Positions 8,421 to 16,466 of a DNA stretch of 64,000 bases are shown here, piece after piece (position 1 is the first letter of the stretch; the number at the start of each line of letters is the position of its first letter). Where the stretch lies: positions 309,562-373,561 of the forward strand of contig NZ_JAMQGO010000002.1 in assembly GCF_023703375.1 (NCBI RefSeq), given 5' to 3'. The stretch is from Lutimaribacter degradans. Its GTDB lineage: Bacteria; Pseudomonadota; Alphaproteobacteria; Rhodobacterales; Rhodobacteraceae. The notes under the pieces were generated by a model that saw only the letters and a program-made list of their open reading frames with translations, searched no databases and was not told the DNA's origin. The position numbers and the translations under genes were made by a program.

Positions 8421-8803
8421 TGAGCAGCGTCGGTGACTTGGCGCAAGGCCTTGGCCGTGTAGCCCGCAACCAGGCCCGGCAGGCCGTGATCCCGCTTATT
8501 CTGGGTCTGGCCTGTTTGCTGGCCGGCGCCGCTGGCCTCGGGTTCTTGACGGTTTGGGCGTATCTCGTTCTCAGCGTTGCGTTGGGGCCCGAAACGGCAT
8601 GCCTCCTGATTGGCCTCGGGTTTCTGTCTCTTGCGGGTGCTTTGCTGCTCTTCGCGCGGCGGCAGCCATCCAAGCGTGACGCGCCAGATCCGCCCGCTGC
8701 CCAGGCAGAGGTGCCTGCAAGTGACCCACCCGATGCCGCATCGCTCGTAGCCTTCACCGCAGCGTTTGTTCTCGCCCGTGCCATCGCGGACAAGAATGGC
8801 TGA
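8420..8803 (+). CDS. membrane protein of the DUF1469 / YqjE (phage holin superfamily) type
   Basis: 127-aa protein with two transmembrane helices (about residues 23-75), short loops and a Pro/Ala/Asp-rich polar tail followed by a helical end. Family size and the pairing with a DUF883 gene match the yqjD-yqjE pair of enterobacteria. Its ATG overlaps the DUF883 stop (TGATG), indicating a coupled operon. Function is unknown in most species; the holin label is a fold-based name and does not imply a phage origin. Confidence 0.78.
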   Translation: MSSVGDLAQGLGRVARNQARQAVIPLILGLACLLAGAAGLGFLTVWAYLVLSVALGPETACLLIGLGFLSLAGALLLFARRQPSKRDAPDPPAAQAEVPASDPPDAASLVAFTAAFVLARAIADKNG

Positions 8804-8841
8804 CGATCCCGACCTTGCCCCAATTCGGTGATCGCCGATGA

Positions 8842-8883
8842 GACGCCGCGCCACGATCAGGCATCGCGGCGTCCCTTGGTGAT
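8842..8883. terminator. hairpin between convergent genes
   Basis: Perfect 9-bp arms (GACGCCGCG at 8842-8850 and CGCGGCGTC at 8875-8883) with a 24-base loop, sitting between the DUF1469 gene (plus) and the GMC oxidoreductase gene (minus). There is no clear T-run, so a Rho-independent role is uncertain. Confidence 0.4.
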
Positions 8884-8953
8884 GCGACGGGCTTTTCCTG
8901 CCGCATCACTACCTATGTCGCGTCTTGCAAACCGCGCTTCCGGCGGAGCTGGC

Positions 8954-10525
8954 TCAGATCACCCGCGCGGCGCGCTCCGCGATCATGATGGTTGTCGCGT
9001 TTGTATTTCCTGAAATCATTTCAGGAAAGAGTGAGGCATCCGCAACATAAAGGCCATCCACCCCGTTCACTTGAAAGGTCGACGAATTCACGACTGCAGC
9101 CTCGTCAGTGCCCATCCGGCAGGTGCCGGCCGCGTGATATAGGGTTGTGCAGTGGCCCCGGACATAAGTTTCGATCTCTTGCTCGGTCTGGCAGTCGCTG
9201 CTGGGCTGCATTTCGCCGTCCAGACGGTCAGCCAAAGGTTCGGAATTCGCGATCTCGCGCTGGATGCGCACGGCGCGCACAAGCGTTGCAAGATCCTCAC
9301 CGGTCGGGTCCGAGGAAAAGTAGGCGGGATCAATATCCGGCGCCTCGAAAGGGGACGAGGAACGCAATTTTATGCGGCCCTTGCTGTTGGGCCGCTGGAG
9401 AACCGAGTGTAGCGTCATCCCGGGCTTGACCGACATGAAACGCCCATAATCACGGTGCGGACTCACCGCCCCATAAAGTTGGAGATCGGGTTCTATCCCC
9501 TCGCGCGAGCGGATATGCGCTCCGGCCGAAACCCACGGAACCGCACGCGGCCCATCACCTGTCGTTTCCCACTCGGCCAAGCTTTTCGTCAGGAACTCGG
9601 CATCCCAAGCGCCAACACCAACGGCGTCCTTGGTGTAGAACGAGATCGGAATGTTGATATGGTCACTGAGATTGCCACCAACCTCGGCAGAATGGTGGAC
9701 AACCTCCAGGTCAAGCGCCCGCAGGTGGTCGGCCGGGCCGACGCCTGACAGCATCAAAATCTGCGGCGTGCCAATTGCGCCGGCAGTCAGCACGACCTTT
9801 TCACCCTCGGCGAAATGCGTGTCACCTTGGGCGAAATAGCGGATGCCGTTGGCCCGCGTACCGTCGAAGGACACACCCATCACGGTGGCGCCGCGTATGA
9901 TCTTAAGGTTCGGCCGATCCTGGATGGGCTTCAAGTAAGCCGAATATGTGCCATGCCGCTCACCGTCGCGGATGGTGAACTGGTAAAAACCAAAACCTTC
10001 CTGATCCGCCCCGTTGAAGTCATCATTGCGCTTGTATCCTGCGGCGATACCTGCCTCGACATAGTCGCGTTCATGGTCATGCACGTAGGTTGGGTTTTGC
10101 ACATGAAGCGGGCCGTTTGTGCCATGGTAGGGGGTATTGCCGTACTCGCGGTTATGCTCGCAGGCCACAAAGTCGGGCATGACCGACTCCCAGTCCCAGC
10201 CTTCGCAGCCTTTGGCAGCCCAGCCATCGAAATCCGAAGGCAGACCGCGAATATAGATCATTGCATTCATCGAGCCGGAACCGCCCATCATCTTGCCGCG
10301 GGGCCAGAAAATACGCCGCCCCAGGCACCCTTCCTGGGCAACGGTGTAATAGCCCCAGTCGGCCGCCGTGTTGAACAGCGTGACCCAGTCTGACGGCACC
10401 CTGGAGTTGATAGGCGGCTCACCCCCGGCCTCGACCAGGAGAACATTCCGGTTGGGGTCTTCCGTCAACCGTGCCGCGAGTACGCAACCAGCAGATCCCG
10501 CTCCGACAATGATCGTGTCATACAT
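8954..10525 (-). CDS. GMC-family FAD-dependent oxidoreductase (choline dehydrogenase-like)
   Basis: 523-aa glucose-methanol-choline oxidoreductase. The N-terminal Rossmann motif is IIVGAGSAGCVLAARL with the ribose-binding acidic residue in VLLVEAGG. The FAD-linked signature GGSGSMNAMIYIRG is at about residues 80-93. The catalytic His is in YHAAGTCRMG near residue 458, and the C-terminal GNTNATTIMIAERAA contains the second conserved active-site residue. These enzymes oxidise alcohols to aldehydes or acids. The gene is last in the minus-strand LIV operon (3 bases after livM), so it likely acts on a compound imported by that transporter or released by the deacetylase-type hydrolase at the operon head. 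The true substrate is unknown; choline is not implied. Confidence 0.9.
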   Translation of the reverse strand: MYDTIIVGAGSAGCVLAARLTEDPNRNVLLVEAGGEPPINSRVPSDWVTLFNTAADWGYYTVAQEGCLGRRIFWPRGKMMGGSGSMNAMIYIRGLPSDFDGWAAKGCEGWDWESVMPDFVACEHNREYGNTPYHGTNGPLHVQNPTYVHDHERDYVEAGIAAGYKRNDDFNGADQEGFGFYQFTIRDGERHGTYSAYLKPIQDRPNLKIIRGATVMGVSFDGTRANGIRYFAQGDTHFAEGEKVVLTAGAIGTPQILMLSGVGPADHLRALDLEVVHHSAEVGGNLSDHINIPISFYTKDAVGVGAWDAEFLTKSLAEWETTGDGPRAVPWVSAGAHIRSREGIEPDLQLYGAVSPHRDYGRFMSVKPGMTLHSVLQRPNSKGRIKLRSSSPFEAPDIDPAYFSSDPTGEDLATLVRAVRIQREIANSEPLADRLDGEMQPSSDCQTEQEIETYVRGHCTTLYHAAGTCRMGTDEAAVVNSSTFQVNGVDGLYVADASLFPEMISGNTNATTIMIAERAARVI

Positions 10526-10528
10526 TTT

Positions 10529-11527
10529 TCAGCCTTCCTTTCTAGATCTGGTCCAAAGCCGCCCGAACAAGGTCTCGATGAGCCCCATGAGACCGCCCGG
10601 CATCAAGACCACAACCAACACCAAGCTCAGCCCGATCAGTGTATTGCGGATGTCTCCGACACTCTTGCCCACTTCCAGCAACATCATCATTAGCGCGGCC
10701 CCCAGAACGGGCCCCCAGGTCGTACGCAGCCCACCGACAATCACCATTGAAAGCACGAAGAGCAGCGTCGAAAAATCGAACAAGCTGGGCCCTGCCGAGC
10801 GGAAGTGGATAGCTTGTACCGCACCGATAAAGCCGGTGAAAAAAGCGGTGACAACGAAAGCGATCAGCCGGTAGCGAACACGATTGAGGCCGCGCGCCGC
10901 AGCATAGGCGGTACTGTCGTCCAGCGCGCGAAAGGCCAGCCCGAGACGGCCATGTATGATCACCAGAGCTGCTGAAATCGAGATCGCGAACGCGCCCAGC
11001 ACTACGTAGTAGTTGCCCAGGATCCAGTTGCCGCGCAGCAGCGGCCGGAATCCGAAATCCTCAATCCGGGAAAACCCCGTCGTGCCGCCGAACAACCGTT
11101 GGCACCGTCCACCCTCGTTGCTGATGCATCCGCTCTCGGTGATGATAAGGGTGTAGACCATGTACGCCACAGCCAAGGTCAGCAGCGCAACATACGCCGT
11201 GCTGAGACGAAGACAGGCCAAGCCGATGAAAAAGGCCACCGCAGCCGCGACCGCCCCGCCAATCGGCATGCCGACCCATGGGCTGACATCATAGTAATGG
11301 CTCAGCATGGCCATCGCGTAGGCACCGCAGGCAAAGAACAGCATCTGCCCAAGAGAAAATACGCCTGCATAGCCGGTCAACACGTTCCAGTGCATTGCCA
11401 CGACCGCCCAGATCATGAATACGACCACTTCACCCAAAAGATAACGTTCGGTGATGAGCGCCGGCAGGACCGCAAGTGACAGCACCAAAAGCGCGGCAAT
11501 TGCGAAATGTTTTCCGAGGGTGTTCAT
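10529..11527 (-). CDS. livM: branched-chain-amino-acid-type ABC transporter permease LivM
   Basis: 332-aa permease of the LIV/HAAT family, with about 9-10 hydrophobic segments and the conserved GYAGVFSLGQMLFFACGAY and GLNRVRYRLIAFVVTAFFTG regions (the latter contacts the ATPases). A periplasmic loop with two cysteines (SGCISNEGGRCQR) is a small insert that could carry a disulfide. The ATG at 11527 is preferred over a GTG at 11536: AGAGGAAG lies upstream with normal spacing and the choice leaves a 5-base gap after livH instead of an overlap. It works with LivH, LivF, LivG and the binding protein. Confidence 0.92.
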   Translation of the reverse strand: MNTLGKHFAIAALLVLSLAVLPALITERYLLGEVVVFMIWAVVAMHWNVLTGYAGVFSLGQMLFFACGAYAMAMLSHYYDVSPWVGMPIGGAVAAAVAFFIGLACLRLSTAYVALLTLAVAYMVYTLIITESGCISNEGGRCQRLFGGTTGFSRIEDFGFRPLLRGNWILGNYYVVLGAFAISISAALVIIHGRLGLAFRALDDSTAYAAARGLNRVRYRLIAFVVTAFFTGFIGAVQAIHFRSAGPSLFDFSTLLFVLSMVIVGGLRTTWGPVLGAALMMMLLEVGKSVGDIRNTLIGLSLVLVVVLMPGGLMGLIETLFGRLWTRSRKEG

Positions 11528-11532
11528 GATCG

Positions 11533-12417
11533 TCACTTCCTCTCTACAACGGTGTGCCCGAACAGGCCCGCCGGACGAAAGATGATCACCACCACAACGA
11601 GGCCCAACATGAACGGGAAGCCATACTGAACACCCAGGGTGTACTGTATCGCGACCTCGAAGAGACCCAGCAGGATGGCAGCTATCCCGGCTCCGCCGAC
11701 GCTGCCCAGCCCTGCGAAAACGCAGATAACAAAAGCGCGAAGCAGCGGGTTGGTGCCCATCGCAGGGCTGAGTGTCGTCTGCGCAGAAATCAGCACGCCC
11801 GCCGCCGCGGCCAGGCCCCCTGCGATCAGAAGCACGTGCAGAAAGGTGCGATCGGCGTTCACCCCCATCAGCATAGCGGCCTCACGGTCCATGGCGGTGG
11901 CGCGAATGGCCCGTCCGAAGCGCGTGCGCAAAAGAACCCATGCGGTGGCGGAAATCAGAACAAAGGCAACCGCGAACGTCACCAAGTTCTGCGCCGTTAC
12001 AGTGACCTCGCCGATACGTAGCGATCCGGCCAACTGAACTGGCTGACGGAAAGGATAGGCCCCGAACTGCTTGAGGATCAGATCCTCTAGCAGAATGGCG
12101 ACGCCGGCCGTGACAACGATGACATTGATCTCGAATCGCGGTGTATCGAGCATGTACCGCACCACGAGAAGGTGCAGCAGACCGCCCGTTACCATGCCCA
12201 CGAGCAACGCGAAGGCAAAGCCGACGAACAACGGCAGGCCCAGAATCGAGGCAGCCACGTAGGCACTGTAAGCCCCTATCGTCATCAGCACACCGTGGGC
12301 CATGTTGAACATGCCCATCGTGCCATAGGTCAGCGACAAGCCTATCGCGGCCAGCGCGTAGGTCGATCCCAGCGTCAATCCGCCGACGATAATCTGAAAC
12401 ACCGCGTCCATGGTCAT
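11533..12417 (-). CDS. livH: branched-chain-amino-acid-type ABC transporter permease LivH
   Basis: 294-aa permease of the LIV/HAAT family. The start MTMDAVFQIIVGGLTLGSTYALAAIGLSL is typical of LivH, and GRAIRATAMDREAAMLMGVN is the conserved cytoplasmic loop that meets the ATP-binding subunits. A longer frame runs to 12456, but the ATG at 12417 overlaps the livF stop codon as ATGA and gives the normal family N-terminus. Translation is probably coupled to livF. Confidence 0.93.
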   Translation of the reverse strand: MTMDAVFQIIVGGLTLGSTYALAAIGLSLTYGTMGMFNMAHGVLMTIGAYSAYVAASILGLPLFVGFAFALLVGMVTGGLLHLLVVRYMLDTPRFEINVIVVTAGVAILLEDLILKQFGAYPFRQPVQLAGSLRIGEVTVTAQNLVTFAVAFVLISATAWVLLRTRFGRAIRATAMDREAAMLMGVNADRTFLHVLLIAGGLAAAAGVLISAQTTLSPAMGTNPLLRAFVICVFAGLGSVGGAGIAAILLGLFEVAIQYTLGVQYGFPFMLGLVVVVIIFRPAGLFGHTVVERK

Positions 12418-13115
12418 GCCCCCAAGTAGACTTGCTGCGCGACATCGGATTGCCAAAAGCCGCTCATGTCGCCTTTCCAGGCAATACGCCCACTGTCCAT
12501 CAACAAGACCGAGCGAGCCACCGACTCGATGCGCTTTGGCGATTCCTCTACAACAAAGATCGACATGCCTTCGCCGGCCATCGTCTCGATCGCCTCGTAG
12601 ACTTGTTCGATCAGCAGTGGCGACAGGCCCAAAGATGGTTCGTCGATCATCATGAGCGCACCGCCGGCCATTATTCCGCGTCCCAGACCGACCATGCGCC
12701 GCTCGCCTCCGGACAAGCTGCTGGCACTCTGGCTGCGCCGCTCCTTGAGCCGTGGGAAAAGATCGTAGACATGCGCAAGCAAGTCATCCACGGGTTCGTT
12801 TCTTCTGTAGGCGCCCATGAGAAGGTTTTCCTGAACGCTCATTCCGGTGAAAAGCCGGTCTCCCTGAGGCACGAGCGTCAAACCGGCAAGCGCGCGGTCC
12901 GAGGCCCTGCGCGGAAGCGGCCGGCCAGCGAACTCAAGCGTCTCGCTCCGAGCGCGGACAAGTCCTGCCAACGCTTTCAAGAGAGTGGATTTGCCGTGCC
13001 CGTTCGGCCCGACAAGTGCCGTGACGTGGCCGGCTTCCAGCGTGATATCCACGTCGAAGAGAACGCGAATACGCCCGTATCCGGCAAACAGGCCCTTGGC
13101 CTCAAGCAGGCTCAT
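12414..13115 (-). CDS. livF: ABC transporter ATP-binding protein LivF
   Basis: 233-aa ATPase of the LIV-type importer. It has Walker A (GPNGHGKSTLLK, about residues 37-48), a complete signature (LSGGERRMVGLGRG), Walker B (ALMMIDEPSLGLSP) and a C-terminal LivF-type end (VAQQVYLGA). Its start overlaps the 3' end of livG by 14 bases. The normal signature contrasts with the degenerate one in the partner LivG. Confidence 0.93.
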   Translation of the reverse strand: MSLLEAKGLFAGYGRIRVLFDVDITLEAGHVTALVGPNGHGKSTLLKALAGLVRARSETLEFAGRPLPRRASDRALAGLTLVPQGDRLFTGMSVQENLLMGAYRRNEPVDDLLAHVYDLFPRLKERRSQSASSLSGGERRMVGLGRGIMAGGALMMIDEPSLGLSPLLIEQVYEAIETMAGEGMSIFVVEESPKRIESVARSVLLMDSGRIAWKGDMSGFWQSDVAQQVYLGA

Positions 13116-13881
13116 GTGCGTCCTCCGTGACGGGTGTTTCGCCCAGGTAAAGCTTGCGGATGGTCTCGTCGCGGATCATGTCGCCCGGCGCGCCGTCGAA
13201 GATAAGCCCGCCTTGATCCATGATAACCGCCCGATCCGCGACAGTGGTAAGAAACCGCATCACGTGCTCGATGAAAACAATCGTCACGCCTGATGCCCGT
13301 ACTCGATCGATCAATTGTATGAACTCGTCGATTTCAGGCGGCGTCAGCCCACCTACCGGCTCATCGAGCATCAGCATGCGAGGGTTGCCCACGGTGGCGG
13401 TTGCGACCATCAGCGTCTTTCGCTGCAGAGCAGATATTTCAGCGACAGGCTGCATGGCGATATCGGCCAGTCCATAGCCGTCGAGAGATGCCATGGCGCG
13501 CTCGCGATCGCGGCGCCGCAATATCAGGCCGCGCCTTGCGGTGGCCACACCCAACGCTTGCGCGACAAGCATGTTTTCCAAAACGCTCAAGCGCGGGAAA
13601 CCGTCGACAACCTGAAATGTGCGGGCAAGTCCAAGTTGGAACAACTGCTGCGAGTTCATGCCATTGATGACCCGGCCGTCGAAGGTTATCTCGCCCGAGC
13701 TTGCCGGTGTGACGCCGGAAATGAGGTCGAACAGTGTCGTCTTGCCTGCACCGTTCGGCCCACCCACACCAACGGCCTCACCGGCGCGGATGTCCAGATC
13801 AACGCCATCTACCGCGTGGAGGGCCCCGTACGTTCGACGGAGCCCCCGAGCGCTGAGGATGAAATCAGAAGCCATCCTCAT
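13102..13881 (-). CDS. livG: ABC transporter ATP-binding protein LivG with an atypical signature motif
   Basis: 259-aa ATPase of the LIV-type importer. Walker A is GGPNGAGKTTLFD, Walker B is MLMLDEPVGGLTPPE, and the switch histidine is in IVFIEHVMRF, all in place. The ABC signature, normally LSGGQ-like (often L-x-Y-G-x-x-R in LivG), reads ISALQRKTL here, so the glycines that contact the gamma phosphate of the partner site are replaced. The frame is intact and the gene is flanked by well-preserved neighbours. One of the two composite ATP sites may therefore be degenerate. Start 13881 gives MRMASDF; 13875 is an alternative. Confidence 0.9.
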   Translation of the reverse strand: MRMASDFILSARGLRRTYGALHAVDGVDLDIRAGEAVGVGGPNGAGKTTLFDLISGVTPASSGEITFDGRVINGMNSQQLFQLGLARTFQVVDGFPRLSVLENMLVAQALGVATARRGLILRRRDRERAMASLDGYGLADIAMQPVAEISALQRKTLMVATATVGNPRMLMLDEPVGGLTPPEIDEFIQLIDRVRASGVTIVFIEHVMRFLTTVADRAVIMDQGGLIFDGAPGDMIRDETIRKLYLGETPVTEDAHEPA

Positions 13882-13888
13882 TTCACGC

Positions 13889-15214
13889 CTATGCCTTCAT
13901 CCAGCGCGGCAGCTCGAACGGCGCCTTGTCGTAGGGCGACGGTGCGATGATCACGCCATCCTGGGCGGAATCCTTAATCTGGCTGAAGATATGCGGCAGC
14001 CCGAGCGAAGGGTCGTCGGTTTGGCTGGGATAGGAATAGGCCGACTGCGTCTGCGGGTTGAAGCGGATCGTTCCCATCGGGCTACGGAAAATCAAGCCCT
14101 GCAGCCGCTCCACGATGGCGCGGTTTTGCATTTCTTCATAGGGTTCCCCCACGCCACCGGCAAGCGACGCGGCCATCGCGTAGGCATAAAGCGCCGAATA
14201 GGTCTGGCCACCGGCATTGGGCGAGGCCGTTTCGCCAAAGCGTTCTTTATAACCCTCGGCGAAGATCATGCCGATTTCGTCCTGCAACGCACCGATCACT
14301 GTCGCGTAGAGCACCCCCTCGGATGCGTCACCCGTGATTTCACGAAACGCCGCGAGCGACGCGCCATATTGCATGTAGATCAAGCTGTTGGTCGGGTTTT
14401 CCATGAATTGCAGCATGAATTGCGCCTGGTCCTGCGTGAACAGGTGCGTCATGGCGATCATACCGGGTTCGTCGGCGCGGATCTTTGCCAGCGTGGGCCC
14501 CCATTCCGAGATCGGTGCCTGCACCGTTTCGTATAAGGAGACCTCGTAACCGTAATCGGCCGCCCGATCGCGGATCGCCTCGGCAATGTTGATCGAATAG
14601 GCGATTGGGCCTGTGATGATCGCGATCTTCCGGTTGGGCGGGGTGAACTGGCCCGACTCTTCCAGATTGCGCAGGAAGTCGAGATACCCGATACCGTACA
14701 TTGCTTCGGACGGATCATACATCCAGGAGCCCCAGAATGTCTCGGGCTCGGATTGAACAAGCGCTTCATGCGCGATCACCGTATCTGCATGAAGGTAGGG
14801 AATCATCGCGTCGGCAGCCACCTGGGGCAAGGCCGAGTTCGAACCGAAGTTGTAACCCGAGATAAGTACCGCAGCATTTTCCCGGTCGACAAGCCGCCGG
14901 CCCGCACTGCTGATCACGTCATCACCCTGGCTTTCTGTATCTCCGAAGGCGAGTTGAATGGGCCGGCCAAGAATGCCGCCCATGGCGTTGATCTCGTCCG
15001 CGGCCATCTCGAGCCCACGACGAAATTCTATGCCGTCGGCTGCAGCCGCACCCGTCAGAGGAAGGGGCGCGCCCACGACCACGGGATCGGACGACTGTGC
15101 CGCGGCCTGGCTATTCATACCGGCAAGCATCGCCGCGCCGGATCCGCCTGCCGCGGCGGATCTTAGGAATCCGCGACGCGAAAGTACCGAATTTCTGGAT
15201 TGCTTGGTCTTCAT
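13889..15214 (-). CDS. LIV-type ABC transporter substrate-binding protein with Tat-like signal
   Basis: 441-aa periplasmic binding protein (Peripla_BP_6 / ANF-receptor-like fold). The signal region has SRRGFLRSAAAGG, a twin-arginine motif, followed by a hydrophobic stretch and AAAQ cleavage region. The mature start PVVVGAPLPLTGAAAADG is characteristic of this family, as is GRPIQLAFGDTESQGD. The ATG at 15214 has GGGAGA at proper distance; an in-frame start at 15247 would overlap the upstream gene and bury the signal peptide. Tat export of a binding protein implies folding before export. The ligand is unknown; the neighbouring deacetylase and GMC enzyme argue against a simple branched-chain amino acid. 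Confidence 0.92.
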   Translation of the reverse strand: MKTKQSRNSVLSRRGFLRSAAAGGSGAAMLAGMNSQAAAQSSDPVVVGAPLPLTGAAAADGIEFRRGLEMAADEINAMGGILGRPIQLAFGDTESQGDDVISSAGRRLVDRENAAVLISGYNFGSNSALPQVAADAMIPYLHADTVIAHEALVQSEPETFWGSWMYDPSEAMYGIGYLDFLRNLEESGQFTPPNRKIAIITGPIAYSINIAEAIRDRAADYGYEVSLYETVQAPISEWGPTLAKIRADEPGMIAMTHLFTQDQAQFMLQFMENPTNSLIYMQYGASLAAFREITGDASEGVLYATVIGALQDEIGMIFAEGYKERFGETASPNAGGQTYSALYAYAMAASLAGGVGEPYEEMQNRAIVERLQGLIFRSPMGTIRFNPQTQSAYSYPSQTDDPSLGLPHIFSQIKDSAQDGVIIAPSPYDKAPFELPRWMKA

Positions 15215-15239
15215 TGCAAAATCTCCCTGTTTCATAGCG

Positions 15240-16361
15240 TTACACAAGTTCCGCGAGGTCCGAATGGTGACCTTTGACCTGTTGTATCAGGTCTTTTTGA
15301 TGGGCCGTGATGGCCTGTCCCCCGTACATGAGAATGTGGCTTTCAAATGGGTCCTGCAGGCCGCTGTCCTGCCCACTCATCGCCTCCATCACCGCGAGGC
15401 CACAATAGGGCACGTATCCTTCCGAGTAGCCGCCTTCGTGCGTCATGACGATACGCCCACCGGAATGCCGATCCGCGACATCCATCAAGCGCCTTGTCAT
15501 GTAGCGATAATCCGACGAGCTCAGCATCATGTGCCCAAGCGGGTCCATCGCTGCCGCGTCAAAGCCCGAGGCCACGAGAATCATCTCGGGCTGGAATGCC
15601 TCGAGCTTGGGCAAAACCAGTTCCTCGAAGGCTGCGCGATATGCGCCCGATCCAGACCCCGGCGGCAAGGGTATGTTCAGGTTCGCCCCTACTCCACCAT
15701 CGTTTCCGATTTCCTCCACCTTCCCGCGATCGGTAGGAAAGAGGTTATCCTGATGCAGCGAAACCGTAAGCACGTCGGCATTGTCATAAAACGCCGTCTC
15801 GGCCCCGTTTCCGTGATGGACGTCCCAATCGACGACGGCGATCCTGCGGATGCCATGAACCTGCTGGGCATGAAGAACACCCAGCACGCCGTTGGCGAAC
15901 AGGCAAAAGCCGTGGGCCGTTTCACGGTCCGCATGGTGCCCCGGCGGACGGCACAAAACATAGGCGTTGTCGAATTCGCCCGAAACCACGCCATCTATGG
16001 CGTCCAGCACGCCCCCGACGGCCAGCATGGCGATGTCAAAGCTTGCCCGTCCTACTGGCGTCTTGTTGCCAGCGATCCCGCCACCTGTCAGGCACAGTGC
16101 CTCGATGCGGTCAACATGGGCCGCGCTGTGAAAGCGCAGCAAAGCATCGCGATTGGCCGGGCCGGGTTTCAAGTGAACAAGTGAATCTTCAAGCTGCGAA
16201 ACCGCGATAAGGTTGCGCATCCTTCGTTTTGTTTCCTCGTTTTCCACATGCTTACCCGGCTGCACCGAAAGCCCTGGTTCGGTGAGCATGTTGAAACGCT
16301 GGGTATCGTGCCACATGAAAAGTTCGGAGTAGACGAGCGCAGTTTTCTTGGTAGGCAGCAT
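15240..16361 (-). CDS. histone-deacetylase-fold amidohydrolase (class II HDAC / acetylpolyamine amidohydrolase type)
   Basis: 373-aa zinc-dependent deacetylase-family enzyme. Motifs in order: RPPGHHA (catalytic His pair, about residue 130), VVDWDVHHGNG (zinc ligands Asp and His), VASGFDAAAMDPLG (third zinc ligand Asp) and THEGGYS. In bacteria such enzymes remove acetyl or other acyl groups from amines such as acetylpolyamines or from other small amides. It is the first gene of a seven-gene operon with a LIV importer and a GMC oxidoreductase, so its substrate is probably the imported compound or a derivative. The ATG at 16361 follows an AAGGAG site by 10 bases; the in-frame ATG at 16382 lies 5' of that site. 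Confidence 0.9.
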   Translation of the reverse strand: MLPTKKTALVYSELFMWHDTQRFNMLTEPGLSVQPGKHVENEETKRRMRNLIAVSQLEDSLVHLKPGPANRDALLRFHSAAHVDRIEALCLTGGGIAGNKTPVGRASFDIAMLAVGGVLDAIDGVVSGEFDNAYVLCRPPGHHADRETAHGFCLFANGVLGVLHAQQVHGIRRIAVVDWDVHHGNGAETAFYDNADVLTVSLHQDNLFPTDRGKVEEIGNDGGVGANLNIPLPPGSGSGAYRAAFEELVLPKLEAFQPEMILVASGFDAAAMDPLGHMMLSSSDYRYMTRRLMDVADRHSGGRIVMTHEGGYSEGYVPYCGLAVMEAMSGQDSGLQDPFESHILMYGGQAITAHQKDLIQQVKGHHSDLAELV

Positions 16362-16409
16362 GTCACCCGGTCTCCTTCGCATCCAAGTTGAGATGACCGT
16401 AGCAAGGGT

Positions 16410-16445
16410 TTTGAATTATCAAAAATAATATTTGTTAAATTCAAA
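16410..16445. promoter_or_regulatory. AT-rich divergent promoter with an inverted repeat, probable LysR operator
   Basis: The 105-base gap between the divergent hydrolase and LysR genes is strikingly AT-rich. It contains an 8-bp inverted repeat, TTTGAATT at 16410-16417 and AATTCAAA at 16438-16445, separated by 20 bases. LysR proteins bind T-N11-A-type dyads in such divergent promoters, so this is the best candidate site for the neighbouring regulator. The assignment is by position and symmetry only. Confidence 0.5.
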
Positions 16446-16466
16446 TATTCGTCATACTTATGATTA

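Noticed and set aside
8420..8803. Phage holin or prophage remnant
   Set aside because: The holin name comes from a superfamily label; the pairing with DUF883 matches a chromosomal stress pair and no other phage genes are near.
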